A DNA stretch of 9,729 bases from Alphaproteobacteria bacterium. GTDB lineage: Bacteria > Pseudomonadota > Alphaproteobacteria > Holosporales > Holosporaceae. The notes under the pieces were generated by a model. It was not told the origin of the DNA. It did not search any database and was given only the letters and a program-made list of their open reading frames with translations. Below are positions 7,901 through 9,729 of the stretch, in pieces; the first letter of the stretch is position 1, and every line of letters starts with the position of its first letter. The DNA lies in the NCBI GenBank assembly GCA_016870135.1, contig VGCF01000033.1, positions 1 to 9,729 of the forward strand. The letters are read 5' to 3'. A program made the position numbers and the translations under genes.

Positions 7901-8198
7901 CTTTAACAATACTAAAACCATTATACACGGCCTTTGATAACAAAGCTTGAGTCAGAATCTCCTTTTTGGCCGTTTCAGACTTTTTCTCACTGATCAAGCG
8001 ACGAAATAAAGAATTTTTATCAGTAAGATTCTCAATGTTGTATTTCATTGATCGTGATTGTTTGTTTTTATTATTAGCAATGGCCTCAACACTCTGACTG
8101 CGGCTTTTGATTTCTGTATTTGTTTCTGTACTTGGCAATGCAAATACAGAATAGATATGCATTGCAGTTACCAATAAAAGTTTTGACTTTTTGTTCAT
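4911..8198 (-). CDS. Large exported class 3 lipase-like protein with repeat tail
   Basis: A predicted secreted serine esterase or lipase of 1095 residues. It opens with a signal peptide, MNKKSKLLLVTAMHIYSVFA, with a plausible cut after VFA (residue 20). A Lys/Ser/Glu-rich, probably helical region (25-280) follows. The lipase_3 domain spans about 285-505: FMGTKSKSDW (oxyanion region, 341-350), GHSLGGAAAQ with the nucleophile Ser403, NKSDMV with Asp468, and YDHGGLSL with His495. This is the expected Ser-Asp-His order and spacing. Residues 510-960 are largely helical and match no family I recognise. The tail (about 955-1095) is low complexity: APAVSA occurs four times, a 29-residue unit is tandemly repeated, and DLSKSM occurs twice. 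Lipase_3 proteins are normally 250-450 residues, so this is a much larger multi-domain member. Substrate is unknown; phospholipid or host lipid is a guess. A ten-G run lies at codons 137-140. The ATG at 8198 has no clear Shine-Dalgarno but follows the promoter by about 26 nt. Confidence 0.86.
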   Translation of the reverse strand: MNKKSKLLLVTAMHIYSVFALPSTETNTEIKSRSQSVEAIANNKNKQSRSMKYNIENLTDKNSLFRRLISEKKSETAKKEILTQALLSKAVYNGFSIVKEKKSNSESLKKIKEIKRDFDDYIAQITRVEGSKSRHYWGGGKTEEDTKESIINKISQKYKGEQQGTNSIGDLMFSLSNDLSSPLDKTKDSGARKTKNKSEIKEIIDKHDVQKNLADCVNGRGLGTEILKNKLNAAKNEIDSLYKEVEKASIKQYLDHFYSSVVDEVSQQRNETTEGDEQQVTLGQSFSAVLNNKTHALTVFERYDNDAFEVLDYCNRTPTDSETESAVLLRNKKTGDLQVVFMGTKSKSDWLHNINIQKEGTNQLDTHSGFLAVSDYAIQQFNHTIEKYMDGNKEAKLFVTGHSLGGAAAQVFASSYLDDNIKKARFENSKGRVVLVTFGQPASKHRNVIIKDDKNFAGNYVRVFNKSDMVVHCLPNPGRVLKKLTGYEYNTFYDHGGLSLRLTERNYWNTARKTVDKLYAHSMEQILSDLRFSLGLSESKPNDAYDPIANAKKQRDLTKEDIKNIKRLDDIRKTAFTFDDKHNFTLNDIFKGKKLDKSVVEDELNYFFKQMLDENVPQYNTKGTLLSASDRSLRLISFTNTILRQNQYNLHGVKAGEWVYIAYRYLVDLKNKGYINPEQYKQYRNEMIESLGKKEVVTVPTMEDEAYKNSDGTIIYSKYCKDVQDRIDSSVSVSSLYNTLLKCTAAKSEPINEGNPDNDRLALKQISAKLYTFFKQQEDIARLKETLHKEQPSSLLDRTNKKTAIDSMGKSITELDNIIKEFKNSISTIYNNIIYKKLNTNTIESKCEGISLACDLHALNKAFGHSIGIDLSQHRTYASTYASMFWGSTGPVDPLEELMNIYNESGYSTDLQGALKNFLSRVPAGGEHFNKIKKNIEEELRLVALKNQSNVTEGSAVQQDVTDKNNAPAVSAKEQESSSKEPDLIMSTLLPDAKEVAPAVSAKEQELSETIGEQTIVKVTDAKEVAPAVSAKEQELSETIGEQTIVNVTDAKEVAPAVSAEKKASRYKAMDLSKSMILNHKKTDLSKSMKKVRGA
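4932..4988. repeat. Direct repeat of 18 bp at the lipase 3' end
   Basis: CATCGACTTTGAAAGATC occurs at 4932-4949 and again at 4971-4988, exactly 39 bp apart, so the frame is kept. It encodes DLSKSM twice in the last 26 residues of the lipase-like protein, joined by ILNHKKT. The end of the protein is basic. The spacing suggests an internal duplication of a short motif. Confidence 0.75.
5019..5225. repeat. 87-bp tandem repeat, 2.4 copies, within the lipase coding sequence
   Basis: Copies at 5052-5138 and 5139-5225 differ at a single base (g at 5058, t at 5145), and a partial third copy covers 5019-5051. Each full unit encodes 29 residues, in phase from DAKEVAPAVSAKEQE to a C-terminal K/N-V-T. 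The only base difference gives K in one copy and N in the other. A more diverged piece of the unit occurs at about 5270-5300. The near identity means a recent duplication, and copy number may vary between strains. Confidence 0.9.
7780..7789. repeat. Ten-base poly-C/G tract in the lipase gene
   Basis: Ten consecutive C on the plus strand (ten G on the coding strand) lie at codons about 137-140 of the lipase-like gene, reading W-G-G-G-K. At ten the frame is open. A change of one or two bases would shift it and end translation before the lipase domain. Tracts of this length in surface or secreted protein genes are a known form of slipped-strand phase variation. It could also be a sequencing artefact in length. 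Confidence 0.85.
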
Positions 8199-8230
8199 AT
8201 TTTTTTAATTTTTTTGATTGTGTATAACCC

Positions 8231-8259
8231 AATATAAGCTATTTTAACCAAAGTGTCAA
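8231..8259 (-). promoter_or_regulatory. Strong sigma70-type promoter of the lipase-like gene
   Basis: On the minus strand, TTGACA (8259-8254), a 17-bp spacer and TATATT (8236-8231) match the consensus at 11 of 12 positions. Transcription would begin near 8224, about 26 nt before the ATG at 8198. The short leader is almost pure A/T. Confidence 0.7.
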
Positions 8260-8345
8260 CAAAAAACTAATAATCAACAGGCGAGAAATGTTTAAAATAC
8301 GTTAAGGATGACGTTGCCGCTTGAAACACGTTGCGCATTCAATAT

Positions 8346-8371
8346 AAAAAAATTTCACCATACGGTGTGAA
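8346..8371 (-). terminator. Weak intrinsic terminator after rsfS
   Basis: On the minus strand TTCAC pairs with GTGAA (8371-8367 with 8358-8354) around an 8-nt loop, followed by A and seven T (8352-8346). The stem is short and AT-rich, so termination may be partial. It lies 48 nt past the rsfS stop and just before the lipase promoter, which is the expected place. Confidence 0.45.
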
Positions 8372-8418
8372 CAGCAAAAAATGTTACGTATTTGTTATGC
8401 GTTCTGCGGCGTGCAAGA

Positions 8419-8850
8419 TCACAACGCCAAGGGTGCGGAATCAGATGAATGAACGCCAGATACTGGCTCTAAAAACGTGTGAGATTCTTCTTTTTTCCAC
8501 AATGCTTCCAGATCGTAATAGGCCCGACTGTCTTCTAGAAATAAATGCACAAAAACCCCCTGAGTATTCAGGACTATCCATTCCGTATCATCGTGACGTC
8601 CTTGGCTTTTTGCCCGACGCCCCATCTGTTTGCACTCCATTTCCGTGGCTTGACATAACGCCCACAGATGCCGACTGGACGTTGCAGAGACAACCACAAA
8701 CCACTCTGCAAAAGGGGAAGTCACCGGAAAAGAGGCAGGATTTTTAGCTTTTTTGTCCAGCAGAACCTGAATTAAATGGTCCTTCCATTGGGCAGAGTGG
8801 GTGAAGTTTTTGGATGCAAGGCTGGGGGCGGCGGATACGGTTTGATTCAT
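8419..8850 (-). CDS. rsfS: Ribosomal silencing factor RsfS (Iojap/DUF143 family)
   Basis: RsfS binds ribosomal protein L14 (uL14) on the 50S subunit and blocks subunit joining when nutrients are short. The protein has 143 residues. The conserved core is present: AEWFVVVSATSSRHLWAL (48-65) corresponds to the ADYMVIASGxSSRQ region, and EWIVLNTQGVFVHLFLEDSR followed by AYYDLEALWK (90-119) is the family signature ending in DLExLW. The usual KAxD motif is less clear (DKKAKN, 32-37). A C-terminal tail of about 25 residues follows the core. ATG 8850 is chosen, with AGGA about 11 nt upstream. An in-frame ATG at 8976 would sit inside the promoter at 8968-8996 and add a non-conserved segment. The nadD, obg or rlmH genes that often neighbour rsfS are not in view. 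Confidence 0.9.
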   Translation of the reverse strand: MNQTVSAAPSLASKNFTHSAQWKDHLIQVLLDKKAKNPASFPVTSPFAEWFVVVSATSSRHLWALCQATEMECKQMGRRAKSQGRHDDTEWIVLNTQGVFVHLFLEDSRAYYDLEALWKKEESHTFLEPVSGVHSSDSAPLAL

Positions 8851-8967
8851 TTGTGATTGTTGTCCTATAGAGGGATGGGGGTAAGCAGCGTTTTTACACC
8901 TAACAAGTTTTTGTGCTGACAATGTGTTTTTGTCTAAAATTAAACAATATATCACTAACTTTTTAAT

Positions 8968-8996
8968 ATTCTGCATTGTTGCCCACCAAATGTCAA
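8968..8996 (-). promoter_or_regulatory. Sigma70-type promoter of rsfS
   Basis: On the minus strand, TTGACA (8996-8991), 17 bp and CAGAAT (8973-8968). The predicted start is near 8961, giving a leader of about 110 nt before ATG 8850. Its position rules against the longer ORF start at 8976. Confidence 0.58.
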
Positions 8997-9013
8997 TACT
9001 CTGTTTCAGTATT
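8995..9013. promoter_or_regulatory. Operator-like inverted repeat overlapping the rsfS -35
   Basis: AATACT (8995-9000) and AGTATT (9008-9013) are perfect inverted arms around 7 bp. One arm overlaps the -35 hexamer by two bases. Size and position suit a small dimeric regulator, but the arms are short and AT-rich, so chance is possible. Confidence 0.28.
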
Positions 9014-9229
9014 CAATGTAAACGCTATGTTTCAGATTTCAGCAACACGGTTAACGAGATCCTCGATTACATTATTTACAGGACTCTGTTGTATTGCTTG
9101 TGTTTTGTCTTGATATTCAATTTACGGTCTGCTTATCGATTCAGCAAGGCCTGAACAGCAGAATGCAGGCAGAGGGCTGGAGCAATGCCGAAGAGCTAAC
9201 ACAGGAAGGGGGTGGTGTCCAAAAGGTGC

Positions 9230-9263
9230 AAAAAGAGCCCGACCCCCGAAAAGGGGCCGAGCT
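9230..9263 (-). terminator. Intrinsic terminator of the Lys/Asn-rich gene
   Basis: On the minus strand an 11-bp stem forms between 9263-9253 and 9246-9236, including two G-U pairs, with loop TTTTCG and four consecutive G-C pairs next to it. It is followed by C and five T (9234-9230). On the plus strand the same stem has two mismatches, so the minus direction is favoured. It lies 65 bp past the stop of the rightmost gene. Confidence 0.72.
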
Positions 9264-9267
9264 GTGT

Positions 9268-9286
9268 TTTTAGGCGCTACCTAAAA
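9268..9286. repeat. 7-bp palindrome next to the terminator
   Basis: TTTTAGG (9268-9274) and CCTAAAA (9280-9286) are perfect inverted arms around CGCTA. No T run follows in either direction, so it is not itself an intrinsic terminator. It may protect the 3' end of the upstream mRNA or be a protein site. Confidence 0.4.
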
Positions 9287-9327
9287 TGATACGCGATTAC
9301 AACGAATCAGTTTTGATATCGTTTATT

Positions 9328-9729
9328 TTATTCTGAGGCTTGTTTTCTCTGTCTTTTTACCCTGTTGTTGAATTTCTTGTTGTTACCTTTCTTGTTGTTG
9401 CCTATCTTGTTTTGTGCATTTTTGCCTGCCTTGTTTCTGATCTGGTTTTTTCTTTTCCCAATCGCCTTCTTTCCGATCTGTGAATTTTTCTGTACCATGG
9501 TCTTAAGGCCAAATGCTGCTCTAACTTTGGCAGTGATGATTGTTCTTGCCGCATCCGTAGCTTGTTTCTTTGCAACTTCCTCGTCCTGGTCGTCATCCCC
9601 ATCTTTTGGCTCATAATTGTCCTCGAACTTTGCGACCAGTACTTCTACTATTTCCTTAGCTTTATCTAATGTATTCTTTGGTGTAATTTTCTGTTTGTTC
9701 TTCTTTTTTTCTGCTTTAAATCTGACGAG
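9328..9729 (-). CDS. Lys/Asn-rich protein, C-terminal part only
   Basis: The frame is open from the window edge to TAA at 9328-9330, giving 133 residues; the start lies outside. Composition changes along it. First comes a basic stretch (FKAEKKKNKQKITPKN), then a likely helix (TLDKAKEIVEVLVAKFEDNY), an acidic patch (DGDDDQDEE), a second helix with TIITAKVRAAFG, and a strongly basic end. The end holds GNNKKGNNKKFNNR, a short in-frame tandem repeat, and finishes RVKRQRKQASE. I recognise no family. Both plus-strand and shifted minus-strand ORFs here (9365-9616, 9402-9614) are shadows; this frame is favoured because it is open across the whole 402 nt and ends just before a good terminator. The basic tail could bind nucleic acid or an anionic surface, but that is only composition. 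Confidence 0.72.
   Translation of the reverse strand, partial: LVRFKAEKKKNKQKITPKNTLDKAKEIVEVLVAKFEDNYEPKDGDDDQDEEVAKKQATDAARTIITAKVRAAFGLKTMVQKNSQIGKKAIGKRKNQIRNKAGKNAQNKIGNNKKGNNKKFNNRVKRQRKQASE

Larger units (their letters stand above)
8851..9327. other. Long non-coding gap upstream of rsfS
   Basis: These 477 bp hold the rsfS promoter and leader (about 110 nt), an inverted repeat at its -35, an unremarkable AT-rich stretch (9014-9230) and two neighbouring hairpins at 9230-9286. A 76-codon plus-strand ORF (8924-9154) is hydrophobic, but I see no start signal or family match and treat it as chance. No tRNA fold was recognised. Confidence 0.5.

Noticed and set aside
8851..8976. N-terminal extension of RsfS starting MQNIKK
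   Set aside because: The ATG lies within a TTGACA-17-CAGAAT promoter and the extra residues are not family-like.
9100..9230. Possible tRNA or small RNA
   Set aside because: No cloverleaf or TTCRA arm could be formed by eye.
9365..9616. Plus-strand hydrophobic ORF resembling a membrane protein
   Set aside because: Its Leu/Phe-rich look is the complement of Lys/Asn-rich codons in the minus-strand gene, which is open throughout and ends before a terminator.

Overview
All genes supported in this window lie on the minus strand, so transcription runs from high to low coordinates. The MurD signature (HRQEPV followed by NDSKATN), an RsfS-type protein, AT-rich spacers and a secreted lipase-like protein point to a Gram-negative bacterium. 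It is most likely an alphaproteobacterium, perhaps a host-associated one. That placement is inference from a few motifs, not a phylogeny.

Right end (about 8200-9729): the C-terminal 133 residues of a lysine/asparagine-rich protein that starts outside the window, followed by a good minus-strand intrinsic terminator. Next comes rsfS, a ribosomal silencing factor with its own sigma70-like promoter (TTGACA, 17 bp, CAGAAT) and a weak terminator. Middle (4911-8198): a 1095-residue exported protein with a class 3 lipase domain and an apparently complete Ser-Asp-His triad. It is driven by a near-consensus promoter, carries a run of ten G within its coding sequence, and has a tail built from near-identical 87-bp tandem repeats.

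Left-middle (1467-4670): a compact run of four small-molecule-modifying genes. These are a broken GNAT acetyltransferase, an intact two-part GNAT acetyltransferase, an S66/MccF-type carboxypeptidase and an APH(9)-like aminoglycoside phosphotransferase. The first pair keeps an ATGA overlap, the last pair is 6 nt apart, and a plausible promoter sits upstream of the whole run. Families of this kind detoxify antibiotics such as microcin C-type nucleotides and aminocyclitols, so the run looks like a small resistance or self-protection operon. Three of the four genes are broken by one-base indels in T runs of the coding strand (four indels in all), and the first GNAT also has in-frame stops. No such lesion is visible in murD, the lipase gene or rsfS. 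The operon therefore appears to be decaying, unless this stretch carries local sequence errors.

Left end (1-1446): murD, missing its 3' end, behind its own promoter. Its N-terminal domain has an unusual insertion of about 45 residues. A 47-codon ORF lies between the promoter and murD and overlaps the murD start by ATGA. No RNA gene, IS element or CRISPR array was recognised.
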